A stretch of 64,000 nt of DNA from Helopsaltes ochotensis (GCA_013400155.1 VXBM01001971.1:32060-96059), one strand, 5' to 3'. Positions 1-13,341 are shown, counted from the first letter of the stretch. Numbers and translations: made by a program. The notes: generated by a model from the letters alone, not told the origin.

Positions 1-121
1 ATCCATCACACTTTAATGCACAGACTGTAGGAGAAAGGAATACAGGTGACCTTGCCCCTGATAAGTAACAGCTGTGTTAATTAACTAATACAGCCTCACT
101 GCTGATGAGTAACAGCTCTAT

Positions 122-146
122 CCAATAAGGATGAGTGAGATAAAAG
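122..146 (+). promoter_or_regulatory. LTR U3 promoter motifs: CCAAT box and TATA-like box
   Basis: CCAAT lies at 122-126 and GATAAAAG at 139-146, both inside the solo LTR and upstream of its AATAAA. The TATA-like box is non-canonical (ATAAAA). Transcription would be expected to start some 25-30 bases downstream, near 170. The call depends on the LTR assignment; promoter activity is inferred only. Confidence 0.4.
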
Positions 147-289
147 AGGGGGTTAGCTGGTAAGGGGAGGGTCTTATGGGAGAGGAACCTTGAGGAGTAT
201 GAAGGAGAAATTCATGAAGCAGGATCCTGGGAAGAGAGAATCAGCGTTGCAAGGTCAGTCTGGGTCCGTAGTTAGAGCCTGCTGTTGGA

Positions 290-369
290 ACCTGCAGTCA
301 CAGTCTAGCTGGATAAAAGCCTGCATTTAGAGTCTGCACACTAATACCTGCAATCATAGTTTAGCAGGA
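290..369 (+). repeat. Imperfect 24-nt direct repeat inside the LTR, period 56
   Basis: The 24-nt unit at 290-313 recurs at 346-369 with 20 of 24 bases the same. Both begin ACCTGCA and end in GGA. The copies lie between the TATA-like box and the AATAAA signal, so they would be in the U3/R part of the LTR. Confidence 0.6.
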
Positions 370-471
370 AGTAATGAACAGTCAGAGGCTGCAAGGAAAA
401 CCTACAGCAGGAGCTTGCTGTAGCCAGGGTCAGTGAATGGTTAGAGTTAAGATGGCTAAACTGTGACGAGG

Positions 472-477
472 AATAAA
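472..477 (+). terminator. LTR polyadenylation signal AATAAA
   Basis: A canonical AATAAA lies about 85 bases before the LTR 3' end. It is followed within 15-35 bases by T/G-rich sequence (ttttatgctgtgttt), as expected of a downstream element. It would mark the end of the R region. Confidence 0.5.
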
Positions 478-566
478 CCGGGACCCCTTTTATGCTGTGT
501 TTAACAAAAAGTCTGTGCCTCGGCTCACTTTTACCCTCCAATAAGAGGGCTGCTGCAACAACAGAC

Positions 567-3500
567 CTTGAGTCATGTTGCTAACCAGTTCAGGGAAGGC
601 TGATCTTTGCCCTTCATCATTTCAGTTGATTTCCTAAGTCAGCCACAAAAGAGGAAATCTGTCTGCCTACTTAAAACTACAAATAAGAAGTAAGAAGGCA
701 TAGAATAACACAGGTTGAGAGAAACACTTTTCACTCAGTATAACTAAAGCTGCAGCTTGCTGTTAGAAGATAAACACATGCACACCAGTGAACACAATGC
801 TGAAGGCTTGTTATTTGGAAACTTGTGGCCTCTCATGTTTTTACAGGTTAGACTTACAGTAGAACAGGGCCTGCTTAAATTCATCTGCTTGTAACTTTTA
901 ATGAGATTAAGTTAACCAGAACCAGCTGTTTGCGAGAGCTTAATCAAAATAAATGTCAGGACAAATTTCCAGAACAGAATGTCCAGCTTGAAAGTGCAAG
1001 TTTTTTATATACCTTTAATGATTTTTTTTTTTCCCTTGTAGACCTGAGCAACTTTAGAAATGCTGGTCAGGTTGATAGTCCAGGAGATTATTTGATGCAT
1101 GCTACTGGCCTCTGAAGGAAGTGTATCTAGGCCATTATTGTCAAGTGTTTCCTTCTAGGTGGTTCACAACTCAAGTGGGTAGTCATACATGGCTCAACAA
1201 CTTGTTTGATCTGCCTTAACTTTCTGATTAAGTGTTGCAGCCACATGTAAATAGTCTCCTTAGCTAAGAATAAGTGCTGCTCTGTAAATAGGTGAACATA
1301 TAGTGCAAGAAATTGCTAGTGTATAGGTGTGCCTAGGCTAAAATAATCTATTATTGAAATATTTCCATAGAATACCTAATTTTTAGCAGGCAGACTACAA
1401 TTTCCTCGTTTGTGAAGCAAACTACTTGTTCTTCCTATTATGTTGATGAAGAAAACCTGATCATTGTGCTCTCCTTCAAATAGCCATCAAAATATGTTAG
1501 AAAACAGTCTTTTCTGTGATGTACACTATAAAACTTATTTTTTCTGCTCCTCCCCTGTTCTTTTTTTGTGGAGTTGGAGTTGTATTAAAATTGTTTCCTG
1601 TTTATAGATGCAGATGTATGTTTATAGAAGGAGGCACTTATGTGTAGTTGCGAGTTTTGCATGCATGTTTGTATATAACTGTTTCTTCTTGTGCTGGGAA
1701 AGCTTTGAAATGGATGATGGTGACGCCTTTTAAACTTTTTGAAGAATTACGCAGTTACTACACAGCTCATTTTTTTTTCTAGATAGAAATATATGTTCTT
1801 ATAATTACCAAAGATAGGAAAACAGCCATTTTTAAGGCAAAGAAACAATAAGTTGAATGAAGAAAGAGTGTGGTAACAGAGGTGATAAAACTGGGATATT
1901 ACTTTTTATTTTAGAATCTTCTGAAAATTAGTACATTTATTTCAGTGACTTCTGCTTAGACATGCTCAACTAAAAAGCAATGCAGATTTTAAGCAATAAT
2001 TTTATCCTGCCCTGTCTTTAAAATTGGTCAGGCACTTAACAAATATGAAGAAATTAGAGATTTTATTTCATAAGGTCATAGAAGGTCTGTTAAAATCAGT
2101 GCCTTTAGTTCCGTTTAGATTCGTTAGGCATTAGAATTATTTTAGTTTGGTTATGCGTGAATATAATCTTGTAATTAATATATTGGACAAGTATATTAGG
2201 AAACTTTTTGACTCATTCGTGTATTATTTTAGGTGCTTAGCAATTAAAATTTGGGGTTTTGGGAATATCACTTCAATTTTTTTTTATAGATGTTTGCCGT
2301 TGCTGATGTATTTTGGTTGGGATTACACAGGAGAGTGGATCACAGATTAACAGGTTCTTGGGGAGGCTATAAAGAAGACTGTATGTGGAATAATGATGGA
2401 CTCTTAATGAGTCTCTCTAAGTAGCTTCCCCTCCGCATCTGTGTCTCTTCTACAAGCTCAGCTGAGGAAATATTGAGGAGAAGGGTGTCAAATAATCTTT
2501 CTCTTTGAACCTTGGTCCTGTTTTTAATGCAGTACACAGGACTGTATATCAGTGTATATATTTAGCAGTATGATGGTTTTGGTAGTTTGTCACACTCTGC
2601 CCTATCCTGGACACACTGCGGGCTGCCTGCCAAGTCACGGTGCCACAGTGTTCAGCAGAGCTCACCTTAGCAAGGAAAACCTGCATAAAACCAGGTGGCT
2701 GACCCACTGCTTCCTGCAGGCTTGTGCCAGGTCTCTTGATACCTGGAATGTGCTTCCTCTGATCAGCAAAGATTTGTGAGAGCCAAGTGTTTTTCTCATC
2801 TCCTTTTCTTTATTTGTTTTGTTCTTTTGTTGTTTTGTTCATGAACTTGGCACTTTCTACACTTTTAAATAGTTTGAGTAGTCTTAGTAGTAAGGGGCTG
2901 TAAATATAATAGAAGCAAGGCTGTACAAAATAAGACTTAAAGCTATAGTTTTAAGACCTTTGCAGGTTCTGCCATTTTCAGTTTATGCCGTCTTAAGAAC
3001 ACCCCCTCATACTCAAATATACTCCCATTTGAGTATTTTTAATATTCCTTCTCTGAATATAAAAGCACAGAAAAAAATCACACCACCAGTATATGCTTAA
3101 GATTTATCTTATGAATTAGGTTTCTTTGATAAGCACAATGTTTTTCTCAGCACACTGTGCTTAAGGTTATGTTGGAAAACTGCTGTTTAAAAGATCTTGA
3201 TAAATTCGGTGTGGGGAGGAGTGGGGGTGTGTGTTTGAGGAACACAGAAGAAATTTTGAAACCAGGAAATTGTATTGAAAATTGGGCACCAAAATATCTT
3301 ATCAGAGGTGTGGCTGCCATTGCAGCGGTGATAGATTTGTGTAGCTGAAAGCAGAACAGCATCTTGTAACTTGAAGGACACTGAAAAAAGACACTCTCTA
3401 AAAAGATATTTATGGTTAAGGTCATAGCTGACTACAAAGGTCTTGCTTGTCCTGGCAGGACTAGCTATGTTGCTAGGATATGATGTGGGGTTTCTTATGT

Positions 3501-6430
3501 ATCAGTGCCTCACTGGATGATGATAGGGTCCTCACAGAGGACTAGTGCTGAAAGTCAGTGTGTATACATCTTAAGTTGAGGAGGAATTTCCTTCACCTGG
3601 AACCTCTAATAATCTCTTAACAATATGAGAACCAGCTGTTTGAAGGCACTTCTCTTCCTCCCCACCCTTAGTCCTTAGTGCCGTTAGTCTCTGAGTAAGC
3701 TCTTGTTCCAGTTCCCTTGATGTTAAAGGAAGCCTTGATACCTGAGCATAGGGATATGGCCACAGGGGATTAAAAGGATAAACTCCATAGCCTGTGTATT
3801 AATAATTTCTTCTCCAGTCACGGAGTTCACATCCAGATGATGCCCAGTGGCATTACTGTACCAAATACTGTTCGGTGTTGGCTGGAGAATCTCTGTACTG
3901 TCAACTCTTCTATGCTTTTTATCAAATGCCCCTTCAATGTTCTCAGTGTCACTGCTGTTCAACTGGCCAGTTGAAGGGAGACATGTTGAGAGCTATCACT
4001 TCATCTTGACATAGAGGTGATTAATGTACTATTTATTTCATACCCTTCACCTTTCAGACAGGATAACCTTCTCAGTAAAAATACTTTCTGGCTCCTAATT
4101 TGGTCGTTGTACCAGGAAATGTGCTCTGTGCTCACAGACTCAAGTGCAGGCCAAAGTGGGGTCATTGTTAAGGTGGTCCTTACGGCAGTGGTGAGCTTGA
4201 ACTCAGCTTTTATTTGTTCTCTGTCCTGCTGGATGCTCAGTAGTTGTTTGTGTCAGCTCATAACATGCAGCTCAGGGAATGGCTTTAGTTGGCACTTACA
4301 AATGCAGTGCTATCACAGAAATGGATCGTGATGTTTGCTGTAGCTCTCTGTGTGTGTTTATGAAGACATCTCTGTTCAGTGAGGTTTATCTTGAATATGT
4401 TTCCTGTGAGTAGGCACACAGAATACTGATGAATCAGAGAGACTGAAAAATGCAGCGGTGTGGCATCGGTTTCAAATGAACCAGTGCTTAGATAGCCATT
4501 GTCAATGCTTACTTAGAGTTGGTGTCTTTGTAACAATCACAGCCATGTTTGTAGAAGTCTGAAAAGGTTTCTCTGTGTGAAGATGAAGTGTTTTTCCAAT
4601 GCAGCAAGCATGTAAGTGCACTGTAGTTCTTTTGTATAGGGAGAGTAATCTTAAGAGAGATTAGTATTTAAGTCTGACTGTTGTGGATTTCACTTTAGGA
4701 CAGCTCTGCATAATTCCTCAACTGAAATTCCAGGCTGAGCCATGTCCTAATGTATGGTAGGAGGACTTTTCTTTTAATCACATTCAATTAAGAGGCTGCA
4801 CTTAAGTCATTACAGTGGCCAGTTAAAAAGAAGTGTGAGCCTTGAAAACTGAAGCACCAAAAATGAGAGAAATAGAGCGAGATTGAAATCCTCACTGTTT
4901 TTCTCTCTTAAAATTGTTTTGCTGCTACAAGGTGGTATTTTGATGTATTTCAAACAACAAAGTCCACTTTATGATAGTAAGTAATTCATCTGTTTTCAAC
5001 GTGTAGTATAACAACTGGAACAGTCTGGAAACACTCTGGAAAAAAGCTTTCTCAGAGTGGGTTAAAAGGAATGCACCTTAGAGGAAGTATTGTGCTTGGT
5101 GAATTAGAGCAGGGATAACTAAGTAACAGTTCTGTATTGTGACTATATTCCTGTACAGCACTGTTAGGGTGGGATAGAAGTCTTCAAGTTTGAGAGTTCT
5201 TGCATCTATAAAATATGATGGATGCAAATTAACATTAACAAAAGTGTGCAAATGACAAAGTATTCATAATTTTGAATGAAGTTACTGTCTAGAGGAGCAG
5301 AAGTTTGTCTCCAATACATGCCTTGCCTCTGCTTTCTAGTTTTTGTAATCAGCTCTCTGCTCCGTTTTGATCCGTACTACAGGACATAATCAGCTGGAGT
5401 CATCAAGTGAATGTAGTTGTAAAAACATGAACTTGTAAAAACCTTCTGGGAACTTTTTTAGAGTATGTTTCTGTTTTAAAAAAAACCATCCTGAAGAGTC
5501 TTTTTAATTGAACAGGTGGGCAATGTCAGCTCAAATCACCTATGCCTAGAAGTAGCCACTCCTGCTACCACAATTTCTGATATCCAATCAGCATTACACT
5601 GTTAGCTGAAGGAAGGTGAAAAGACACTTTTAACTAAACCTCTTGACAATAATCAGACTTGATATGGGGTTGTACATTACTTCAGGCACATTAATAATCC
5701 CAAAGATTTTAGCTGAAATCAGTAGTTACTCTGGAATCTGAGAGCGAAGTGTGGCCTCAGTGTTGTTTTTTGTTCTTTTTCTTTTTTTTTTCCTTTGGAT
5801 CTTTGGGAATTCCTGTTTCTGTATGCAGATATTACCATCTACTTTAACTTTGATATATAGTTCTTTTCCATGATATAAATATTATTTTTTTATTCATTTG
5901 CTGTTCAGTTTATTGTTAAGTCTTTTCAGTCTTTGGGCAAGAACATTTCTGTTTCTAGGAATACTGAACTAGATTCGTAATACTATTCTGGGTGCACTTG
6001 GGGACAATTCGAACAGTACAAATTATTAAATTTACTTATCTTCCTGTAGAAATTATGTCTTCTCACATCTTAATTCATAGTTCACAGACCAATGGGCGTT
6101 GTTCTGAGGATTGTTCATTGGTTAAAGTGATTAGCTAGAGCTACTAAAAGTTTTACAAAGGTGTGTGTTCAGAAGATCACCTTTGTCCTGAGGGATAGGA
6201 AAGAAAGACCCCTGTATACAGCGAGACCTTCATTTTAGTTTCCTTGCCAACATGACTTATGTCTGCATATGCATGTGTGTTTCTACTCAAACTGATTTTT
6301 GTACTGGGACAAGAGGTGATCCCTATGTTCAAGGCAGCCTGTTCTTTTAACTCAGTCAACTAGATCTCCCCTTCTCCACTTGGCTGATGCTATGCTTGAA
6401 AAGTTATTATTTGCTTAACACAAATGTTCC
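567..6430. other. Gene-free stretch: no supported coding sequence
   Basis: Unique-looking AT-rich DNA. A strong acceptor-like tract (long T run, then CCCTTGTAG) ends at 1041, but no donor of matching quality follows. A GC-richer patch at 2,560-2,780 has a 75-codon frame with no recognisable motif. A 9-bp inverted repeat lies at 3,010-3,035. No tRNA, rRNA or known small-RNA gene was recognised. Confidence 0.5.
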
Positions 6431-6434
6431 GTTT

Positions 6435-6800
6435 TTTTAAGCTGAACAAGCTGAGTGACATCAGCAGTTCCTTGTGAAGCTTGCCCTTGGGACCTTTCAG
6501 TATTCTTAGTGTCCTACGGACACTCTGATAGTCTGATGTCCCTCTGCTGAGGTGCCCCAAGCTGCACACAGGTGAGGTGAGGCCACAGCAGTGCAGTGTT
6601 GAGTAGGCAGCTGTCTCCTTCAGCTGGCTGGTGATGCTGTGCCTGATGCATCCCAGGTTCCTGTTGGCCCTTTTGGCTGCCAGGCCTCGCCCTTGACTCT
6701 GTTCTGATTGCATCAACTCAGTCTCTCTGATCGCTTTCTGCAGGGCTGCTCTCCAGCCTTTCCCACAGTTTGCATGTATCCCTGGAGTGGTGTTCAGCAT
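6435..6800 (-). mobile_element. CR1-type LINE fragment, 3' part of ORF2
   Basis: Read on the minus strand, the frame here contains the peptides RANRNLGCIRHS and LFSLKKRN. These correspond to conserved stretches near the end of the CR1 reverse-transcriptase ORF (usually ...ANxxLGCIRxS... and LFSLEKRRLRGD). On the plus strand, the wording ggctggtgatgctgtgcctg and tgcagggctgctctccagcc is characteristic of avian CR1. The copy lacks a 5' end, as usual for CR1, and carries substitutions and small indels, so it is inactive. The ends are approximate. The 136-codon minus-strand frame is a relic, not a host gene. Confidence 0.85.
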
Positions 6801-8136
6801 CTCTGTAGTCCTCCCTTGTTGCCTGTGCCTGGTTCCAATGTCTGTGGACTTTCATTCTGGAAAAAGATCATTGCTCAGCCAAGCTCTTGAAGTTGTCTTC
6901 AGTGACCTTCAGTACTGTGGTAGCAGAGTGGAGAATACCTCGGTCTGTGTTGTTAAAGAAACACCTGTACTTGGAAGAAAATCCAGTTGTCAAAGACTGA
7001 GATAAGAGAGAAGGAATGCACAATGGTAGCGAGGTGCCTGCTTTGTTTATAGAGATAATGAAGAAGGGTTAAGGACTGACAGAGTGAAGAGAAGAAAATA
7101 GTGAAAAAAAATCTTCCAGTGTTTTTCCAGTTATTCTCTGTAGCATCTGGAAGAAGTTAGCTTAGGGTGGATTTTGGTGTTCTAGAGGTTATCTCAGTGC
7201 TTACTGCTCACTCAGTCTGAGCAGTGGATGACAGCAGGATATGTTGAAGTGTAATGGGCTAAAAGGGCACCTCAAAACTTAGCAAATGCAGGCCCTGTCA
7301 AGAGGGAGTAAAAAGGGACATGAGTGTGGGGTGTCATGTCTGAAGCACATCTAAGATGGTGTACTCATCTAAGATATCTAGACTTAGTGGCTTAAGGGAC
7401 AGATCGCCTGGAGACTTAAACAATGGCACAAGGTGGGTAAATGGCTCCCTTTTGGAGTGTCTCCTAGATGTCCCCTATAGTCAAGTAGTCATGGCATATC
7501 CTCAGCTTCTGAAAGGGGTGAGCAGGGAGAGAGCATAGCCTGGATGTTTTCCTGACAGAGGGTGCTAACATACTGTGTGGTGCTGACAAGGGATTTACAG
7601 GGAAGATGAAGGCTAGTGGAAACTAGCAGTAAGGTATTCACTAAGCAAGGCACTGATTGTAGCTCAAATTCTGCATCACTCTCTTCTGGTCTGGAAGCAG
7701 GACTACAGAGGCAGAAGCAAGAAAATAGTGCATGTGCTGGCTTCCTCTGTGGTGAAAGCAGTGTTCCTCGAAACCCATAGGAACTATCACACTCCATGCT
7801 ATCTCTGTTGAAACATGTTATAATGTCAAGACCAATGGTCTGCAGTAGAAGTTAATGTTGAGGTCCTAAAGGTATGCATATGGACTTGAATAACTTCAAA
7901 AGCTCTTATCACCCCTCCTTGCTTAATCATGCTGTTGTGTGAGTACTTTCTCTCTCTTTCATTTCCGGCTTTGTGTAGAGCAGAAAGGACAACAACTAGG
8001 GCCTGAGCTCTGATGCCTCCTATGGATTGCTCTTTTGCTGGAAGCAAAATTTAATTGCACTCCCAGGTTTTTCTTTCCCAGACATGTAGTTTGTGTTTGT
8101 CTTAGTAATCTGGTGACCACGTATTGATGTGAGTCA

Positions 8137-8227
8137 TTTTCCTAAAAATGCTGCAAAATATGACTAACTACTGATGTACTGACCAGCAGCAGGCAGTTCA
8201 TGTTAATTTGCATTCATTAAATATGCT
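8137..8227 (+). repeat. Dispersed repeat, copy 1
   Basis: This 91-bp segment is matched in direct orientation by 9,458-9,543. Shared blocks include ATGCTGCAAAATA, CTACTGATG, AGCAGGCAG and ATTTGC. By eye the match is about 80 percent, with one 4-bp gap. Flanks do not match, so this is either an old local duplication or two copies of a short interspersed repeat. I do not recognise the family. Confidence 0.6.
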
Positions 8228-9457
8228 TCGTCTTCTGTGTTTGTCTTGTAATGTGGGACTTGGTGGAAGAAGAGGGGTGGGTAGGATGCTATCATGTTGC
8301 TATTAATCATGCTTTGAGATGAACTGTAATTGTTTAACTTAGGCAGTTACCAATAATAGCTCTTGAACAGGGAGTAATGCAGCCAATATTCTTCTGACCC
8401 TTTCAGAAAATTCCTGCAGGTTCTAAAGAACACTGTCTTTTGAGTGAAGACAGCTATCCCCTCAAATAGGCATCTCCAGCAACATGGTTTAAGGGCCATT
8501 GAAGGCAGTCAAAAAGAGAGATTACTTGGGGACCTGAAAAAGATGGCACAGAGGGATGCTCGCACCTGTATTGCACTGTGTTCAGACACACTAATCTTTT
8601 TGTTAGTCTGTGATTTGTCAGCTCAGTCTAAACCCTGTGAAATTGCTGAGTAAAAGTGGCTCCAAGCAGAACTTTGGTGACACGGAGTCATCAGTTTGAA
8701 GTCTGCAAGGAATCTGTAGTGACCTGTGAGGAGAGGTTCATGGAGCCCTTTCATAAATGATGAATTTCCAGAGTATTTCCAGCCTTAGCTATATCGGTCT
8801 CCTTTTCTTTCAGTGTGTACTACGAAAGAGTCACAATTTAGGATTTGGAAAGATTAGGCCAAAATGAAAATTAAGTTATGTGCCTAGTTTCTTTTTCCTC
8901 TTGCCCTGTGTCAGGGGAGCTATAACAAGTATCAGCTGCCAACTGTAAAGAGCCAGCTATTCCACTCAGCGAAGCTATAAGTGCTGTAGCAAAGCTACAA
9001 GTTTTCTCCACCTGTTGAGATGGTGCAGGTTATACCGCAGCAACAGCACTTGTGTCCACACCAAGTGAGGTTGCAGGGTTGCTTCATGATGGGACTATAC
9101 ACTTTCCATAGGCACAGTAAGGGGGGTGTTCACTTGTTGCTACTTTACTTTCAGCTGCTTTGTTGAGAGAACGACTGCTCTTTTGTGAAGTGAGATAGGG
9201 TTCTTAATAAAACAACAATTTCATGAAGAATGGCATATAAAAGTATACCTTCTAAATAACTGGCCCCATTTTCCTTCTGAAATGCAATCAGGAGGAAGGC
9301 TAGAACTAGTGGTTCCAAATCCCAGATGTTTGTGTTTTGGTAAAATACAATTGAAAAAAAAAAGTGCTGTCAAATGATTGAACTGAATAAAATGACTGAA
9401 TAAAATGAGAAAGTTAATTACGTACTCTTTGATTAGCAAAGAAGGGACATAAATTAA

Positions 9458-9543
9458 TTTTCCTGAACATGCTGCAAAATACAGCTACTGATGGACTCTC
9501 CAGTAGCAGGCAGCTCATATTTATTTGCGTTCATTATGTATGC
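9458..9543 (+). repeat. Dispersed repeat, copy 2
   Basis: Second copy of the 8,137-8,227 segment, 86 bp, same orientation, about 1.3 kb downstream. It begins with TTTTCCT and ends with TATGCT, as copy 1 does. Similarity stops abruptly on both sides. Confidence 0.6.
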
Positions 9544-12500
9544 TGCATTTTACCTTTCAGTTACTTTTCAGTTGTGTGCAAGATATGATCTTATGACATT
9601 GGTCTTTCCAGAGTCTAAAAATGCTTCTTAGTTTAACCATAGGGAGAAAGAATTGATTACTTAGTCTACTGTCAGTTGAGAGCAGTTTAAAAACAGTGGG
9701 ATGCAATTCAGTAGTATTTTATGCAGACATGACATACAAGGTAGTATGAATTTTTTCTTTAGCACAAATGGAACATCTGTTATTGGGGTCAATAACAGTA
9801 TTTTTTACTAGTAACACCTTAATATCACTTCTACTTGCCCATTCAATATGTGCATCAGGAGTAAGAGTAAGTACAAATCTTACTGGTTTGCTTGCTTTTC
9901 AACAGCTGGATACATTTAATGAAAATAATTATTAAAAAAGTTTTCCCAGGGGATGTACTACAGGAAAAAAGTGTACTTAAAAGTGTTTATAGATAAAATC
10001 TTTCTAACCTGTACTAACATTTAGTGTGTTTTTCAGTGATTATTTTTAAAGTACTTGGAATTTGGGTAAGGATACATGATTGTATATTATAGATAAACCA
10101 ATTGTTTTTCTTAAAAAATATCACTGAACAGATTACATTTGGAATTTTTTAAACAGAAGAACTAGGACAATTCTTATACTTTTGGAAGTTCCAAAACTCA
10201 TAAAAAGTTTGGAACTTGAGAAATCTTAGAATCTTTCTTACCAAGAAAGGTGATTGAAAACCACAGCAAATACCGCTCTTGACATGAAACTTTAAAAAAA
10301 GCTTAAACAAAACAAAACCAAGAAAAGGCCCCATTTTTACTAGAAAGCTTTTCATTAAAATTTTGATAAATGACTGAGTGAAACAGGAGATTGGTTATAG
10401 GCAAAAAAGTGTCCCCCAGTGTTGTACAGCATTCCTAGATGCTTGTGGTCTTACAGGATATCAAGGGAAGGCAGCCACAGAGTGCTCAGAATTTTATTAC
10501 TGTTTTCTTCTAGCCTTTTTACAGGAGTTATTGACCTTCTTATCCAAGTGTGTCCTCTTAAATTGCAGGGAAAAACAGTTCCTTGCAGCTAACTTAGTGA
10601 AATTTTACCTTATTTTCATTACTATGGAACCAAAAACGATTTTTCTCTGGAGACTTGATCTCTTATTAGTTGATTTGGTAGAAATATTTTAATTTTACTT
10701 GAATGAGAACTTGATAAAGTTTCAGTACTTCATATGGTGAAGTAATTTACAGGGTTCTTGGAATATATTGTAGTCTTGAAAAATACTGGCCTTTATTTAT
10801 TGGTATTTTTTGCTTTTTGTTGTTGGAATGATGAATCTAGTGTTACGGCATTGCAGATTTATTGGTTGGTGATGGAGTACTAACCATACTGAAATACTTA
10901 CTTTTCAAGGGTTACAAATCTGCTTTGCACAGTGTTGTATAAGTTCTGGGTTATTAGTGGGATGGATTTACAGTGCACTGCACTTAGTCTAAACCCCTTA
11001 TAGTACTACTGCATTTAACAACTGAAAACAGCTTCGTGCTTTGTTTTTCCTGATACACCTGTGGTACTACAGGTTCTGTGGCACTACTTCTTCAGCTGAC
11101 CTTAATTTTGAATTAGAAAATATTTGCTTAAGTCAGTGCAGTTAAGATATATGAAAAAAAAGTGACTTTGAGAAAGTGAATTCTTTGTCTTCCATACATG
11201 TGTTTTGTTTGCTGGTGAGAGAAGGTTTTTTTTCCTTTCTACTTGGCAGTGTTGGAACTTAGGCTAACAAGTGGAAAACAAAGCGGTATTCAATGTAGTT
11301 CCCTTCTCCCTGCCTCCCACCAGGAATCACTTTCAGTAATAACACTTTAGAGGTAGCTCTTGTGATGAACCAGGAGGCAGAACAAACCATTTGTGCTTCT
11401 GCTGTTTATTTGGTTTCTAGGGGTATTCTTTGCATGTAGAGATGGCTGTTGAGATGTAAGAGTATGTAGGCAGGAAAGAAAGCCTTGGTTAATAAAGTGA
11501 GACATTGCTAAGTTACTTTCTTCTTTTCCATTAAAATAATGATGGGGCTGCAATTTCTAGGATGAAGGTGCAAGTTCCCCAAAGAGATGTATATTGCTGT
11601 TGGCTGGATGTGTTAATAGGGTAGGTATTACATATATATGAGGTGTTAGGTGCTTAGCTACTTACTTGCCTGTGCAGCCATACAAATACACTGGCACACT
11701 CCTGTCTGTGCATGTATACTTATAGCCCTTTTTTTCTTTTTGGGTTCAAGAATTTAGATGAGCACCTAAATCTCCAGTTGTCACATGCAAATTTCTGGGG
11801 TTTGTAGTCAATCCCAAGATAAGTGGAAGTTAAGTGTTCTGCTGTGCTGGAAAATGACAGACAGCATGCATGTATATCAAAACAGACTCTCTGTGTGAAA
11901 TAGTTCTTTCTCTCAGTAATGTATCATTTGCAAAATTTTGTCCCATTCTGGGAAGCATTTAAATGCAAACATGGCTTCAATGAGGAGAGTCCAAGCACAG
12001 CTACCACAGCCATCAGAAGAAAGCCTGTAGATAGAGAGATTCTGGAGTGGTTTAGATTAGAATGGATACAAGTGTACAAGTGAGGGGAGGAGTAAGGTTT
12101 CAAAGACTTAAAAAAGAACTGAAAAAAAAAGAAAAGTAAGTGGTGTGATTATTTCTTGTTCTCTCTGCTGAAGGCAGTTCCACTGTAAGCACTGGAACTG
12201 GTTTTACTTGATGAATCAAGCATCTCTATCACAAGATGTCTTCAAGAGCAGACTTGTAGGTATCTGTTGGGAGTGGTATCAATAACTTTTGCCCTTACTT
12301 TATGGTAACAGTCTAGTTGATTTTTGGAAATTACTTCCAGTGTTGCTCAGATCTTAAACACCCTGTAAGTCAAATGTGGTTTCAGTGTTTGTGGTAGATG
12401 ACATTGCTTTGTTGGTTCTTTTTCATAGATACTGCTTTTTAGAACCCCAGGATTTGTTCACTGCCATCTTTACACTTGAATTCAATTTAAAAGATGGGCT

Positions 12501-13341
12501 GCCTGTAGCTGTAGATTATATCAGAAGTGTATATTCCCCCCACGTTCAAAAAGAAAACTCAAAATCTGGTGCCAAGTACTGCTTGTCTATGAGAGAAAGG
12601 TTCCGTGGAGGCAGGAGACTGGCAAATGCTCTCATTTCCAGTTCTCTCTTGTTGCAGAGAGTGGTAAAATTGAAACATTTTGGTCAGATGATTTTATTTT
12701 CAAGAAATTCATAGCTTTTAAAGTTGAGGGGTAATTTTCTAAATTGCCAATATAAAAAATAAACCCTCCTTCTAACTCGGTTTGGGGGAGAGGGAAGTAC
12801 TTTTTTGGCATATATTTGTTTTAGTATCATTGAAATTAAAGTTTTATAGACCTGCTTGCCAGTGTTGGATTTCTTTCTGTTCGGCCTGTGTGTGGGATTT
12901 TTTTGGGTAAGAATTTTTACTTTGGTTTCAGTGGGGCTGTGTGTTTCTTCAGTGATATTTTTACTTGCAAGCCAAGCAGTATGGCTGTAGTAAGTACTTA
13001 GTTGGTAGACTGTCAAGTTAGAAAAGCAAACATGCCACAGAAGGTATGACAGCAAGTTAATTTCCATAGTGTTTTCCTCTACTGTGCTGCAGCTGACTCA
13101 ATAGGCTACAGGGGTGTTTGGAGGAGATGTATAAAGTTGTTGATTTTGAGTAAAACTTATTTTTTTGGTGAGATGCATATTGAAATTGTGATCACTGGTA
13201 TAGCAGATGTAGTTCTGCTTCTTAAATAACCTGTGCAATATATTGGTAAGAGTTAGGATGGAATAATATACCTCTCTAAACCCTCAATAGTTCCGAAAAC
13301 ATTAGGAAATGTGTTAGGGGAGCACTTGGGCAAGCCATCCT

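Larger units (their letters stand above)
26..560 (+). mobile_element. Solo LTR of an endogenous retrovirus, 6-bp target-site duplication
   Basis: The element begins TGTAGG and ends CAACA, the usual TG...CA ends of an LTR. The six bases before it (ACAGAC, 20-25) recur exactly after it (561-566), a perfect target-site duplication. Inside, in the right order for a plus-strand promoter and terminator, are a CCAAT box (122-126), a TATA-like box (139-146) and an AATAAA signal (472-477) followed by T/G-rich sequence. No primer-binding site, gag, pol or env sequence follows, so this is a solo LTR left by LTR-LTR recombination. A 6-bp duplication is typical of class II (ERVK-like) avian elements, but the family name is not certain. 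The body seems little degraded, suggesting moderate age. It could still drive or terminate transcription of nearby DNA, but nothing here shows that it does. Confidence 0.8.

Noticed and set aside
1021..1115. Acceptor-like T tract followed by about 25 codons
   Set aside because: The acceptor tract is strong, but there is no good donor or recognisable product, and it is not followed by 3' UTR-like signals.
6390..6800. 136-codon minus-strand open frame
   Set aside because: It is the decayed ORF2 tail of a CR1 LINE, not a host gene.
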